Shown here piece after piece: positions 12,436-27,190 of a stretch of 64,000 nucleotides of DNA. This stretch comes from Lanius collurio (Eukaryota; Chordata; Aves; Passeriformes; Laniidae): the NCBI GenBank assembly GCA_020086605.1, contig JACBWW010000015.1, forward strand, positions 9,256,554 through 9,320,553, written 5' to 3'. Under the pieces are notes generated by a model. That model was not told the origin of the DNA, made no database searches, and worked only from the letters and a program-made list of their open reading frames with translations. Position 1 is the first letter of the stretch. Every line of letters begins with the position of its first letter. The position numbers were made by a program, and so were the translations under genes.

Positions 12436-15400
12436 AGAAAGGAAATATGTATTCTGGTCCAAACAACGTGTCCCTGCAAATTTACACAGTCTAGCTGATT
12501 CACTAGAATTAGATTAACACAACATTGCTCATTTCCAAGTGCAAAGTCTGCATGCAGAAAATGCTTAATGACAATACTAAGAGGAAACTTGCTGAAGCAG
12601 TAAGACACAGATGGCCAGAATAAAGTACCGAAACACCACAGGAGTCAAGTTGTGCTTGGGGCTGAGATGAGATTTCCCTGTGCACTGATCTGCTCTATAG
12701 AGGACAAAGAGTGACTGTGCCTACTCTGGATAAAAAAGGAAACATTAGAACAGCTATGTGCAGCAGATTTAGGGATGGAGACGTGCCAGAAGAAGTTTCA
12801 AAATTTGTTTCTCTTGCCAATAATGAGTAAGCAGATGGAACATTTTAACATATAGATAGCATTCGACATGTAGGTAAAAGAAGAATGTAAAAAAAACCTT
12901 AATCCCTGTATCAAAGACCCTGGGGACAAGGAACACATCAATAAGCTATCAGGTATTGCAGGATTTATACTGTCAAACCTTTGAGCATTCTTTGCAAATT
13001 AATAGTGTGTGCCTGTCAAGATGCAAAGATGTCTTTTGTTCTTATTTGATGTGAACAGGATTTAGGGATTGTTTTAAAATAATGAATATTGTGAAAGAAG
13101 GGTGGGGTTAAGCATTAGGGAAAACAAAATCATCTTCTTGGCTTTATCACAAAAAAATTTGGATTACATTGAGGCAAGTCATTCAGTTTTGGTGGATTGG
13201 TTCTTTATGTACTTAATACTGAGATTAGAATAATACTACTTTCTCTCTTCTGTTTTTGTGTGGCTTGTGTATTTCACTCCCTTGAAGAGGGTATTTTCTG
13301 CTGTACTGACATAAAAGATTCTTCATCTAAACTCAAGACTTTAGGAATCATAATTCTAACAAGAAGCATGTTTGTAAACATATCATTTGTGAGTAGATAA
13401 GTTGTGCAGCAGAAGGAAAATAGCTCAAAGTAGAACACAATTATAACACACAGGGACTCATTTAACACTTTTATACGAACTCTGCTATCTGTATACAAAA
13501 CTATCTGCAATATCATTAAATAATGCCCTGCACATAGATGTTACATGTTTATCCTTACAGCAGGATGGATTGAGGCATTGTAGGTAATATAAAGCAAAAA
13601 TGGTTTTGGATTAGAGACATTCATACTAAAGATTTAAATTCCCTGAAATCAAGGTTGATGAGCAAGTTTGCCCTGACATAAATCTTGACTACAAGGTACA
13701 ATTACTGCCACTTCAGAGCAACAGGTATCACCCTTTAATGTCATTTTAGGATATTGGATGCCTTTTTTCAACTCTGATCAGCGAAATAAGGTCTGAGGCA
13801 GGCAGAGAAGAAACAGCACATTTACTTTGAAATGGAGAAGTGGAGACAAGACAAAGTGTTTGAGCAGCACTTTCTAAACAGCAGACTGTTACACCTGCCA
13901 TCAGCAAATTTTCAAAAGTGTTCCTGAGCAAGGGAAGATAGTACATTGTCCCAAATTACTTACACACTTTATGTCAGAAGCACCTTAATCAAGATATTTT
14001 TAAATGAGTGGCATGTCAGTGTTCAACCTTTTTATTTACTAAAGAGAGAGGAAACTGCTTTGGTTCTACACATGTAGACAGCAATATCCAAGAGACATTC
14101 TAGAAGTTTCAAATGAGACAAACTTTGTGAAGCTTTCTTGTCAGTTTGCTTAAGAAGTTATTCAGAAATACTCTAAAGTGTTACTCAAAATCCCAATAAA
14201 GTCACTGCTCTACTACATTCAAAAGACTTCTCCCAACACTAAATTAAAACCTATATTCACATATCTATTCTGGGTGATGTATATTAATGATATTTCATCA
14301 CAGGAACTTATTCATGAGTTCTACAGCCCTACAGATTTAAATTGGACACAGTTAAAATGAAACATGAAAAACTCATAATCCATACATGATTGGATTTTGC
14401 AGAATTGCAGAATTTTGCAACTGTCTTATTCATCATGCTGAGCTTTCCAATGCTAGACCATAGAATATGCTGGGGACAGTCAGCTTTGTAATCAAGCACC
14501 CAGACACACAATCCCAGACACTGACAATACGTATTTGCCTTTATGATCTGTGATTTAGGTCTCATTCAAATCCCAGCAAAGTTCATAATCAGTCTCTTGT
14601 CAGTACTGGCATACACTCAGTAGCTGAAGTCTCTGTCAACATTAATGAGGTCAAGTGCTTAATAAATGTAACAGACACAAAAGTAACATTTAAGGAAATT
14701 TAAAGATGGATGTATCTATCTAAATTATAGACCTGTGTAGTTCATATTGAATAGGAAAAAGAGAAATGTTCTGAGAAATTAACAGAATAAGTAAACACCA
14801 AATAAGGTTTTCAACAGTGTAAAAATAATTATCTCTGTTAACAGATTTGTCCTTCAAGGTATTACTCTACTCCAGTGCCCACTTTCTCATAAACTCAGTG
14901 CTCTGCTTGGCTACCAGCAGATCCTCCCATTCCCAGAGATCTTCATCTACTTTGCAAATACAGCTTCAACAAGCTTCATGTGGCCACAATCTCTGCCCTT
15001 TGCTCTTCATTGCACTTTGGTAACATAAATACATGATCTCCCTCTATGAAAACAGCCTATAAAATCTATACCTAATATTAGGCACTTTAACAAAATAAAG
15101 AATTCATGTGGATGGATATATAAAAGCCAGGGACAGAACAAGACAGAAGTATATGTAATTAACACATTATAAACAGGACAATAATGGGAGAATTTTAAGT
15201 TTCACTATCTAAGCCAAAAGGTAACAGTTTTTCAAATGTAGAGAAATAAGTGGATAGTAATTATTATAATTAGACAAGCATATATAATCATTGATCCTGA
15301 ACACATATTATTGCATAAAATATACACTTTTGTAATGATTAATAATGCAGTTTCCTTGCTCCTCAAGGTGGGTCAAGTCATTTTACTGCACTGCAAGTTC

Positions 15401-17335
15401 GAAGATAGAAAAACTAAATAATCTCTACTGAAATGCTGCTGAAAAGCCACAGTTGCCAAAACTACAACCTTCAAATTCTTTTTATGGTGTTTATACATAA
15501 ACCTTTCAGATGTGGTGGACCTCAGCAGAACCTGCTGCCTAACACAGCTGCTGCAGCCACCAAGTCCCTCCCAGAACTGCCAGAAATGAGGATCTGCACT
15601 ACGATCAGTCTCAGAGATAACCTATCACATCTGGCAGCAGGGGTGGTGAGAGCCCATTCTACCAGACAGAGAAATGCCAGCTGCTAACAGAGATAACAGA
15701 TATTCTGCCATCAGGCAGATGTATGACCTGTAAACCAAGAACAGTCGAGAAAGCCCAGTTGCCATCTCTCTGATAAAGAAGAGGGAGGCCGGGGCTGCTG
15801 ATATCATCCCAGACATCATTGTTTGGCTGTGATAGCAACTGAGCTGCATAGGAAAGTTTTTCCCACATATATTCTGAAATAGGATTTATCTAGTAGGCCT
15901 GGCATCCACCAACTGCTTTGATGAAGAGCAAAGCCAGGTGCCAGAGACAGAAAGTTGTTACCTTCAATAACAGAAATTTCAGCTGTATTAGTCCCTCTCA
16001 GTGATTCATTCAGTAATGGTGCTGGATTCTCCCCTGCATACAAACATCCTGTAACTGACTTGGGAATAAAAGTTACTATGGCACAGGTTATTTTTATTAT
16101 AAGACCCTTATTCTAAGTCCAAACTATTAGGTACAGTCCATGAAAATAACTCTAGGATCTGCTGCTCAGAATTAAAAATCCATTCAGTAAAAAATTCTTG
16201 TTTCCTATGTCTAAGCACTTCTCAAATGTAATTATAAACAGTTCATGGTGCTGTGACTATTAACAATTGAATTTTAGAAGCAAATTAATTCAAGACCTTT
16301 TCTGGTTATGGATCACTGAATCCAGAATCATGAAATCTAATGCAGAAAAAGTATATACCACTGAATGTAACTGTACCACATAATAACAAAGCCACACCAC
16401 TTTCTCCACTACCCATAAAGCCTTCCTTGAAGTAGTCCTATACCCCAAGATAGTATCAAGCAACTTGTTTCATAACCTCTTAATCAGAACACTTTCCATT
16501 TCTACTTTTTTTGTGATTCAGATTTTTCTACTGAAAAAAGAAATAGAGTGATAATTTAAGCACAGACCAGGTTGGCTTCTTTTTAACTTGTTTTTGCAAT
16601 TTCCTCCCTTCTGCATAAGGTGCATAGCTTATGTACAGCCAGGTACTGTCAGACACAGCTCAGAGGCTAAAAATATCTTGAAGACATATTCACCAATATG
16701 TGGCAAACTGAACAGCTTAAGTCATGCTCCCTGGTGGCTTTGAACAGACAGAGAGCTGTGATTTGAGCATGAAAACTGAAGTCATTCTCTTACTGAAATG
16801 GTAACATTCAAAATAGATATCATGTAGTAAACCCCACCAGTCTTGTTCAGATGTCCTTCAGTCAACATTAAAAGACCATTTTTAGAGGAAAGAGAGTTAA
16901 CTAAATTTAAGGACACATCAATAGCCTGAAGAGACAAAATCAGAGGGTACATTTGTCTGATCACCTCTTCTTCCCTAAGGAGGCGTAAGAGACTACTGTC
17001 TTACATTCATCATTGCTAGAAGCATCTACACAGCATAACTCAGAGTTTGTCTAAACCATCACTGTCATCCAAAAATAACGGGCATACTGTTCTGAGCCAT
17101 GGTAGCTCACAGGAGTTAACATTTGGACATTTACTTAGGTAGATGCAGAGGACAGAACAGGAGTTCTTTAAAGCAGTTCTACCTTTGTTTGTAGTTGCAT
17201 TCCGTTCGTCAATAAGATAGAATGAGATTATTATTAGTAAATCACTTTTTTATGTTGGCTGGCTCCTGACAAGTTTGTATTGTTCAGTGTTGCTGTTTTC
17301 CAATATTTTCATTACTATTTTGCCCCTCTACAATG

Positions 17336-17372
17336 TCTCTCTCTCTTTTTTTCCCTTTTTTTTTTTTTTTTT
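17336..17372. repeat. Polypyrimidine tract
   Basis: Thirty-seven pyrimidines in a row: alternating TC, then T runs around a CCC, ending in 17 T. Low complexity. Confidence 0.85.
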
Positions 17373-19678
17373 GATACCCTGGGAAATGTCTGGATTCTAG
17401 ATGATTAAAGTTAGTGGGAGCTTTGCCATCAGCTTCATTAAATGTGAGATAATGCTCTGTGCCAAATTCCATAAACTTTCTAGTAAGCCACAACACCTGT
17501 TTTCCTTCTCCTCCCATGCCCCATTTCTCTTCATTGCACATTTTTTCTCTGCTCTGACACTTATTAATCCATGCACTCTATCCAATCAATCACATTCATC
17601 TTTCTTCACCAGTTATGTTGTTGTAGTTCTGTGGCTGAAATTAACAGGGCAGTGTGAACTCACTTATAAAAGTGCTACTTTTCATTTTGCCAAAATAATG
17701 TCAGTGTATCACAAAACACCAGTCTAAAACGGTATGCAATACCTTTTCATGCATCTTGATCTGATTTTAATTTAACTTTCAGTCCCACTTGGAAAATCAC
17801 CCCCTATACATTTATTTTTAAAATGTTCTTATACCCAAGTGTTAAATCTTTTCCATTGTTCAGCTTGTTGAATTCCAGTCTCTCCTTCCTAGCAAATGTA
17901 ATGAACATACTTTATTATTTCTGCCAAAGCGTTTCAACATTTAAACTTTAGCAGTTCTTCATTCTTTGTGTTAAAACCCTTCCTGGAATTTTTAGTTTAA
18001 CTCCTCTTAAGCTTAATTAAAGACATATCTTCTAGAAACACCTATTGAGACAAGCAGAATAAGTGGAACTGTCTTAGGAAAGCATAGAGCTTCAGCTTTA
18101 GAATAATAATGACCAAGCAGAGCGGAAGCAAAGACGATCATTTGGGAATGATCACTCGGGTCAACAGTCTCAAATACAGATTACTCTCAGGGGGAAAAGA
18201 CAAAAAAAAAAAAAAGCACTTTGGGAACAGTTGGTTTCTTATTGAAGCAAGACCTACTGCCCTGTCTCTTTAGCATATTCTCTCATTTGTTAAGACCCTT
18301 CATTAGCTGTGTGAATGTAATCCACTACTTCATCCCCAAAATGTGTGACAGACCAAGCAGCAGGTGAAGGGCATCCTTTATTCAGTTCTGTCTGACTTTG
18401 ACTTTATTAGAGTGATACATCATTCAGGATTCAAATTAATGTCTATCCCAAGAGATGTATTGTATGTCTTGATATTTACTCTAAGTGTTCTTTGAATTTG
18501 CTGTCTACAGAAGCAAAGTGCGATGCCATTACCAGAAAATTTATTTTCTCCTACTGGAGACTGCTCTGTGAAAGCCAGGCTTCTACACCTGATAGTATAT
18601 AAGATGTAATTTTTTTGCCCTCTTACATTTTTCTTGGGGAAAAAAATCCTGAGCAGAGGAAAATATTGTATGTTCATTCAAAATCTAGCTAAACACACAT
18701 AGTTCAGAGTGCAACTGCTAAATGCCTATAGTTCACTCTTAGCTTTTATAAGAAGTTATAACACTGCCCAAAGGGAGGTAATGACATAAAATATTTCATA
18801 GTTGCACCATTGGAGCTGATTTTTACATCTTTATCATTAATTCTCAAATACAGAACCAATCAGCTTAATCCAATCCAACCTCAGTACCAGCTTGCTGAGG
18901 TGTCTGGTAAAGGAACCTGAACTGATGCATCAGAGAAATCACACTTCAACTTGGCTGCTTTCAGTGTACCACACTTAATTTTTAATCATTATTGCTGCTT
19001 CTTCTGAAGGTAAGACTCACAATTAAAAGAAGCAAAATAGCTTTGAAACACTTGAATCAGAGCCTAAGGTTTAAACAGTAGTACAGAAAAAGAGAAAGCC
19101 ACGTAGGGAGAGTTTTTTCAACTTGCAACAGGTAGATGTAAAAGTGAAGTATGGAAGCATCCCCCTCAAATGCAGAAAAGAAAATTTCTTCCTGAGCAGC
19201 ACAAGCACACTAGAGACAGGAAAGTGATACTAGTGCTTTCACAGCCATCCCCACCAACATCCACTGTCTTCCAGAGCTGCTGTTCTTTCCCTAACATCCG
19301 GATCAGGGAACAACTCACTGCAGATGCCCTGATGTTACTACATGCATTATTCTGTGGGTTTTAGTTTTTTTTTAATTTCCTTATTTTACTTCTGTCAGCA
19401 AGTCTTCTTTTCAGTTCTCTCTTAGGACCTTATTATTTTCAGTAAATAATATGCTTAAAATTGAATAGCAGTTTAAGTCCCTGGGAAATTTAAACATATG
19501 TAAGTATGTTAGTAGTATTGAAATTATTTTATGGGTACAGAGAGTAGGAACCATGTTTTTACTGTATTGTTTCATAATTCCTTTGTGGAAAAAGAATATA
19601 TTTTTAGGTATTTTTTGCCCTAATTTCAGTTGGGGAGGGGAAGTCAGTACTCCAAATGTTAAACAAATTTCTTAGCTT

Positions 19679-19699
19679 CCCCCCCCCCCTTTTTTTTTT
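19679..19699. repeat. C11-T10 polypyrimidine tract
   Basis: Eleven C followed by ten T. The complementary strand is A10-G11. Such tracts can form triplex structures and are often miscounted in assemblies. Confidence 0.9.
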
Positions 19700-22600
19700 G
19701 TTTTTAACAATTCAGAAAGATTTGGGTTTACATGTTTTTAAACCATGGAATGATTTGCTTCAGGGTAGGTTTTAATCTGAGTCACAATGCCGCAAAATAG
19801 TACTTGGAATATTTCTTATATAAATTTCTTTCTATTTTGAAGTTTGTTCGGTACAGCAATCAACATCAGTGTAACTGATATTCTGCCAACTCCTTAATCC
19901 ACATTTGTGCACACACACTATAAACCTGTGAGTTTATGGCAGTGCAATTTACTTCAGTGTCAACTGAATTGTATAAAACCCACTTGCACATCAATGGGAT
20001 CACCCGTTGTGCATTGGTTTTGTGTAGACAGGGAGTAAATCACCTGATAATCTGAGGGGGATGGATTGTGTAAATAGTCCCACAAAGAGCAAATGTGCAT
20101 AGATAGGGCAATAAACTGGAGTGATCGATGGGACAAGCACCATGGTAAGATCAAAGACAGGAGGCTGCAGCAAGCTTTTTAATCACCAGACCTTGCACTC
20201 CCATTAGCCACTTCCTGTAAATGCTCTCTCAGCACTCTGAATTGGAGATTTTCCACTCTTTCTTTTTGCCTTACACCATTCAAGTTCAGTAGGTAGAGCC
20301 TCGAGCAGCACCAGAAACCAGTTGAAGTGCAAACAAGATCCCTCTGAAGGTGTGTTTGCTTGAGTTAGGCAGCTCTGCACTTTGCTACCTGGGGGCTACG
20401 CCACCCTGGCTTCCTCTCGAGTTTGTCTGCTGGCAGAGCCCTTCACAGAAGTTGTTAGCTAAAATTATGACTACATTCTTGGGGGATAGGGGCACCAGGA
20501 ACTGACACCTCCCCATCCCCAAACCCTCGATGCTGTGTCATGTTTTGTTTCACAAACCAGCATAGCAGTTTTGCCAGAAGAGCTCAGCACACAGAATGAG
20601 CACAGGCTGCTCCTTCCCCGCTTCACCATCTTGTCAGAGCTGTGCTTACACTGCTTCCACTAATCTTGAATTTGCTGTTGGCCTAAGTTTCCAAGTTCTC
20701 TCTCCCTCTTGAAAAGCTGCTCTCCATCTTCCCTCCTCAGCTAGTACTTCCACCTCTGCTGTTCCCTCCCCAAATCTCTCCTTTTATTCTTGTCACATAG
20801 TAATCCATTGCCAACTTAAATTCACATTTTCTTTTTTATTCCTCTCCTCCTGGAGTTTGCACTATCACTGCCTTATCTTCCTAAAACCAAACTCCCTTCC
20901 CAGGTGCCCTCCATTATTTCATCTTTCCCAGATATTTGTTTTTCTCATAGGTAGTTGGCTGCAATAGCAACTGGTTCTTTCTCATCTAATTATTGCAATG
21001 AATCTGTACAAGATACCAGAAGAGAGTTCTGAAATGCACTGAGAGATGTTTGAGTACTCACTGCTCTTTATTCACCAGATTGGAAGTAGTTTAATTACCT
21101 AGAGATTTACAAATACTCAAATTATCAAATTATCTCCTCTTGTTCTCAAATTTTTCATAATCCTGCAGCTGTTTCAGCTATCAGGAGACACAAAATGTGG
21201 CTTCTTAGAGAAGAGAGAAAAAATTGCTCTTTTCATCTAATTCATCCATATTACATCACATCTTGATCAACATTTAATATTTTATTGTTTATTTTTACCA
21301 TCCCTAATACTTTTTCTTTGCATTTTGATTTCCTTCCTTGAAGGAGTTGGCAAGCATGCTGACTGTGCCTCTTCAGAACAGGGCCAGTTTAGCTTTCAGT
21401 GCAGCATAAATACAACCATTTCTTAGGATGGGGGACAGGGAATTCAGCACCCAACTTAGGTATGATGTACTTTCAATAACTTCTTGGTTTTATATATCAG
21501 TCTAGTACATATACAAAAACATAAAAGACATTTTATACTTTAGAAAACAGCCACATATTTGTATACTGAAGAAAGAGACGTATTTTCTGTGTTGGTGGGC
21601 AGTGGGCTTTTTTTTTTGTTTCGTTTGTTTTGTTTCATCCTCTTCTCTCCAGTGTTAAAGGCAAGGAGATCAAAGATTGTCAACGAGATGACTAAGATAA
21701 TCCTGAATACCTTTTTCACTTTGAGAGCATAACCATTGCCATCGGCTCAACAAGGTGGGTTTCTTTTAAGAAGCATTTTGGGAAAAGCTTCAAAAAACCC
21801 CATACTTCTTCACAGCCCACATGGTATCCTTAGGCACATTTAATGGAAGCCTGGCTTCCAGATAGCATAGCTTCTGATGAGCTCACTCACAAAGCAGGCT
21901 CTCTGAATAAGCCAAGACGTCAAAGAAAATGCAAATGCTTAAAGAAACAATTGCTCAACAAAGGGTTGCAAGATTTTTTTTCCAAAACACACAGGTCAAA
22001 TAACTGGAAATGTGAATGTGAAAATTTTTACTGCTTAGAGGTTTTGAACCTGTCTTGTTTTCAAGGTAGTAGTCATATGGCTTTTCTCTCTGGGAATTTC
22101 AGCCAGCTGCTGCGTTGACTCAACTTAAGAGCTTTGCAGAGCACCACAAGTACTGTGGGCATTTCATGCTAAATTGGTCAAGATTAGTTTTTAACTCACT
22201 CCACAGTTAATGCATTTTAACCTAGAAAACAGTCATATAGCAAAGCTGTCCAGTCTGAACATTGCAACTAGAGAAAAGATGCAGATTTGCAGTGAGAATT
22301 ATCTCTACAACTATTTTCATTTTCGGAACTAGAACCTCATAATTAAATAAAAACCCTTATGGGGAAGGCTTTGAACTTAAAGGAAGGAAAATACATCACC
22401 AACCAATCAATCCTAACACTGCAGGGGCCAGTGTAAATCCAACCTAAACAGAAAATAAATACATGCTACTGTAACCATCACCATAGTCTGAGTACCTAAT
22501 TTACGACAAAGAGAGACAACTCACATCAGATTTGTTATGTTTCATGTAACAAACTGTAAATAGAAACAAAATTAAAATGGAATTTCTGTTAGAAATTGCA

Positions 22601-23872
22601 AAGCACTAAATGGGCTGAGAGTCTGTAAGTGCCACAGAGACAGGCTGGCATTCCACTGCAAAACAGTTATACTGGCATTTCATTCATCCATGACTTACTA
22701 GATGCTTCTTAATTTTGATTTATCTTGGGAATTTTTGATCAAAGAGAGACACATACAAGTTTTCATTTTTATCTCAATAAGTCAGTAATTCTTGAATCAA
22801 GTCAGTTTACCAGTGAAGCAATTTTCTTTCCCCCTCTTGCTTAAGAAAGCCACTTTGCAGAATAAGCTAGTAAGAACTGTGAAAATTACTTATATAGAAG
22901 ACTTATGTCTTGAGGCTAAACCAATTACACAGACCTTTCACTTCTTACTTAATAGACATTTTTTATATGTTAAAATAGAATAACATATGGAACAGCTTCT
23001 GCTCTTTTCCAACACCTGGAACTGTGCAGTTGCTTATAAAGCAAGGAAATTTATCTGATATAGAATATCCTGATGACATGAGATTATAGCTCCAAAATTA
23101 TAGAGTGAAACAATTGTTTTGCACAGGTTGCCTTGCTTTTCTACACTCAAGTGAAGATTGCTGTTCACTTGTGTGAAAAAATTAATTGTGTAAAATTACT
23201 TCCTTTAATATACTAATCTTCTGCTCCATATGCAGGTATGAAGACATCTTTTACCCAAGGCTGCTAATTTTATACCCCAAAGGAATCTCTCACTCAGACC
23301 AAAAGGACAAACATCTTTGTGTTAAAGTGTCAAATTAAAATATAAATCAAATAACAGATGTTAAAATACATTCTCTAGCCAGCTGTAGTCAAAGCAGAGA
23401 TATTTTTGATATTTACCTAATAAGCTTTAAAAATTAATATTTTTAACTTGTTGATAATATGACAGTAACAAAATGTCTCCAGTGAAAGATGTGTGATAGT
23501 ATGTGCAGCATTAGGAAGGGAGGAATTTATTCTGTGGTCCCTTCAGCAATCAAAAACACCAAAGGGATTTCACAGAGAACTTCCAAGCAGCTTTTATCTA
23601 AGGCCATACTACCAGGCTAGGGAAGGCATTTTCCATAAATTAATGAATTAATTCAATTTTCACTTTCACTTTCTGTTTCACCTTAAAAGAAAGCCCTGAG
23701 GCAAGCAGTACTGCAGCACAACACAGACTCATGCTGCTTTGTAGCAGAGGTCCCTGTTCAAGGATTGGTCCACTGTCAACCTCAACAGCAAGAGCAGGTG
23801 CTTGCAGGAAAAGAGGCTAAGGAAGGAAACATAGCACAGGAGCTCTCATCACATTAGGCAACAAGAAGGAAG

Positions 23873-24010
23873 AGGTCCCATCCCTATTCAAGGCCAGGCT
23901 GGATGTGGCTTTAAGCAACCTGTTCCAGTGGAAGGTGCCCCTGTCCATGGCAGGTGGCTTGGAACAAGATGGTGTTTAAGGCCCTTTCCAAGCCATTGTA
24001 TGATGGTATG
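23873..24010 (+). mobile_element. CR1 LINE 3' end fragment
   Basis: The sequence follows the standard avian CR1 3' end: AAGGCCAGGCTGGATG, then GTTCCAGTGGAAGGTG, CTGTCCATGGCAGG and AAGGCCCTTTCCAAGCC, finishing with a degenerate ATTGTATGAT tail. It is strongly 5' truncated and diverged, so it is an old copy. Confidence 0.9.
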
Positions 24011-24202
24011 GCAGGTACATTCAGGATGAATACATGATAACAATTAGTCATGCATGAAATGCAGTGTTGTACATTTCTGTATTTTAATGTTTATGCTTAC
24101 ATTCATATGCTCTGTTGAGACAACAATCAATTGAACTTGTAAGATGTTAAAGCAAAGGTATAAGAAAATAGTAATACCAAAAAAAAACCACATCCCAGGA
24201 CT

Positions 24203-24222
24203 AAAAAAAAAAAAAAAAAAAA
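24203..24222. repeat. Poly(A) tract (A20)
   Basis: Twenty A in a row. A shorter A run (AAAAAAA) lies about 15 bases upstream. No retrocopy is recognisable. Confidence 0.85.
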
Positions 24223-27189
24223 CCTAAATATTTCAGTTAATTCTCTTTAAGCCAATATATAAGTTCCTGTTCCCTGTATGTTCTATACAGTGAGACAGGA
24301 GGAAGGAAAAGGTAGCTAAAAAAAGCAGATGGGTAGATAGAACGGAAATAATAAGCAAGGAGAGAGAGATGGACTGATCTAGTGGGGGAAATACTAGAAA
24401 AATAATTGTGGGATAGAAAATGAAAATCTGGAAAATAAAATTAGCAGCTATTTGGGATACAGACTGATATTCAACAGGGTGGATTCTTGAGGGACATGTG
24501 GTATTACTGATGGCTGCCTTCTGTTACTGTAGCTCTTCATACACAGATATCACACTGAAGAAAACCACCTGGAATGTCCCACTAATATTTCATTGACTGA
24601 AAGCAGCATCAAGAATTTCACTAAGAAGCATTTAATTCTGATGACACAACAAAGTTAGCTGCAAAGAGGATGAATTGAATCTAAATCAAAAGTTCAACAT
24701 TTTAAAATTGCAGTGTTAACTTTTTCTATTATCATTCAAAAGCTGCAACACAATTTCCCTGTTTTATTCTTAATGACAACAGTGCTACAAAAGAATCAAT
24801 CAGAATTTCTGCTATGAGCTCAGGAGAGCAGATCTCACTTAAATTTTATTTAAATAGTATAGGAAACAAGTTGTAACAATTGAAAAAACAAAATAAATGA
24901 ACAAACAAAAAAACCACAAAATAGTTGAGAAGAAGCTTCTCATTACAGTACAAAGCCTTATTGAGTATTCAGCACTGGTTCTAGATGAATGAGGCAATCA
25001 CCTAAATATATGAAAAGCTAATGTACGGTACAGTATGTTTTAAATCAAATATTATCACAGGTTCATCCACGCCTGGGCTAAATCCAGAAAGGCACAGCAA
25101 AGGCTGAGAAAGAGGTGAACTGGAGATATCCATTCAACAGGGCTTCCTTATGTCCCAGAAACATTACCAAGCTATTACACAGGCTTTTGCTCATCAGAGA
25201 AAAAAAAGAGGAAATGAAAAAGGAACATCTACAGTGTCTAAAGTATTCTAAAGGGAATATACGGGAAGGATGTTTCAAAGCTATTTGAGCTAGGGTCAAA
25301 CAGGCATAGAAGGTGCAAAACCTAACAAAGGTCAAATTACATACTAACAGAGTTAATATTCTGAAATAATTATTAAGCTCTGTGACAAATAAATACACTG
25401 TTCTGAAAATTATTAAACAAATAAGAACAAGAAAGAATCAAATTCAGTGGTCCTCTACGGGTAAAAATTGGTCCTAGGTTTTACCCCATGTTAGAATATT
25501 TGCTCCCTCTAAAAGAATTAAGGTAAAGCCTTTACTTTGAAACAGCTCGTAGTGCCTACCTGAAAGCACTTTTTGTTGAATTTGGAGGCAACCATTTTAT
25601 GCAGGTATTACATTGCCATCTAGTGTATACAGTATATATTGTAATTCTGCTTCCTGGGTTTTGCCTCACATAAAGAAACTGAATTTTCCCCTTAGTTGGC
25701 TTTCCTCAATGCATTTTATCTTGAAGCATAACAGATTTCCTCCAGGCTACTCAATCCTAAGAAGCGTTCAACTGGTGTTACTGAGAGATTCAGCACCATA
25801 AAAAAAAATCACTACTCCAGAAGCAGCCACTTGCTGAGTCTCAATGTCTTTGGCAGGTACATCCACTGAAAGTTTTAGGAATTTCAACTGTTCTCATGCA
25901 GCAACAGGTGCTTTGGTCCTCTCCTGGAAGTGATGTGAACTCTCACCCCTGACAGCAGCACAACTAAGCTCTGGAGAGGGGAACAATCCCAGTCCTTCTG
26001 ATGCCACTTTCAGTCACTAATTAAACTGTTTTCAAGACAAGAACAGTGGCTAAACTGCACGGACAAGTCCTTGGATGGCAGGAGGCAGAGTCCACTTTGT
26101 GCAGGTAAAAGACTGTTTCACAATTGCAGGGTGCTCCTCCCACGCACCCCAAGCCATGAGTCACTGCTCCAGGCAGATACATGGGAGTTTCCCAGTCCTG
26201 TTCTAAGTTTGGGAGACTGATGTTTCCCAGAGCTCACCAGACTGTGTGAACGGTTAGCAGCTACATATCCCACCTTTGAGCACTATCCTTCCCTGCATTA
26301 CTTGGTAATGGTCTCTGAATTCCCCAGCTGTGAACACTGCTGGAGGCACAGCACACCCAAATTAAAACAAGAGATATTTAGGTGTTTGCAAAAGTGGAGT
26401 TTGGCCATCTTGAAGTCTTGCAACAAATGAGTGATGAGCAATGCCCCACCACTTTGAACATTCCAGCCTCGATTCAGTTTAAGAATCTGAGCTTTTAAAC
26501 CCAGACATCTGAAGCATATTTTGCCAATATTTAAGGTAAGATTTATCTTTTCTGAAAGAGCTCTTTGAAGACACAAACTGACCCAGGAATACAGAAAACA
26601 AAGGTAAACTTATAGGACAGTGAAAGCTACAAAGGAACACATAATTGCCCAGGCACAGTACATGAGAGGCCCTGGCCACCAGGTTTTCCAGGAGGCCACT
26701 GTCACTGAGCACTCCTACCTTCCACCCATTCCTTCCTTGGCTACAGGGTGCTGCAGTGAATGCTGAGTGTAAAAGGGAAAAAAATGGTTTCACACTCACC
26801 CCATCTGCCAGTGCACTTGGAACAGACTCTTCACTGGAAAGAAAGAACAGGAAAAAATCCTTACTATTACCAGCAAAGGAAGCAGTCTCTGCTTTCAAAA
26901 TCCAGCTTCCACATTAGGGAACTGAGAAAGTTTCTTTAAGCCCCAGTATCAGTTACAAATAACAAATTATACAAGAACTAGCTACAGATGGGGGGTTTTT
27001 TCAGTGTCTTGATATCAACAATATAGCAAGGGGTTAATTTTATGCAAAAATAATGATATTTTAATGTATAATATTTTATACATAAATAAACCAGATTTTA
27101 CCATCTTTTTTTGATAGCTGTTGGGGCTTAAATTACTAGTTCTCCTTGTTAACATATTTGCTCATTTTACTGGTTTTATTATATGATAC

Positions 27190-27190
27190 N
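27190..27190. other. Ambiguous base (n)
   Basis: The only non-ACGT character in the window. It marks an unresolved call or a heterozygous or low-quality position in the assembly, not a long gap. Confidence 0.95.

Larger units (their letters stand above)
193..23872. other. Intergenic, downstream of CPE; no gene seen
   Basis: This 23.7 kb is AT-rich single-copy-looking DNA. Open frames are all short (at most 121 codons), lack recognisable domains and show no exon-like conservation that I can identify. In mammals the region downstream of CPE is a long gene-poor interval before TLL1, and this would fit the same arrangement, but no TLL1 exon is visible. It holds homopolymer tracts and G-rich or pyrimidine tracts, listed separately. 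A GC-richer block lies at about 2740-2960, and moderately GC-rich stretches lie near 9480-9560 and 20300-20660. Noncoding RNA or enhancers cannot be excluded by reading alone. Confidence 0.6.

Noticed and set aside
26479..26898. 139-codon open frame on the minus strand, the longest outside CPE
   Set aside because: No recognisable domain and no flanking exon partners; a frame of this size is expected by chance in 64 kb.
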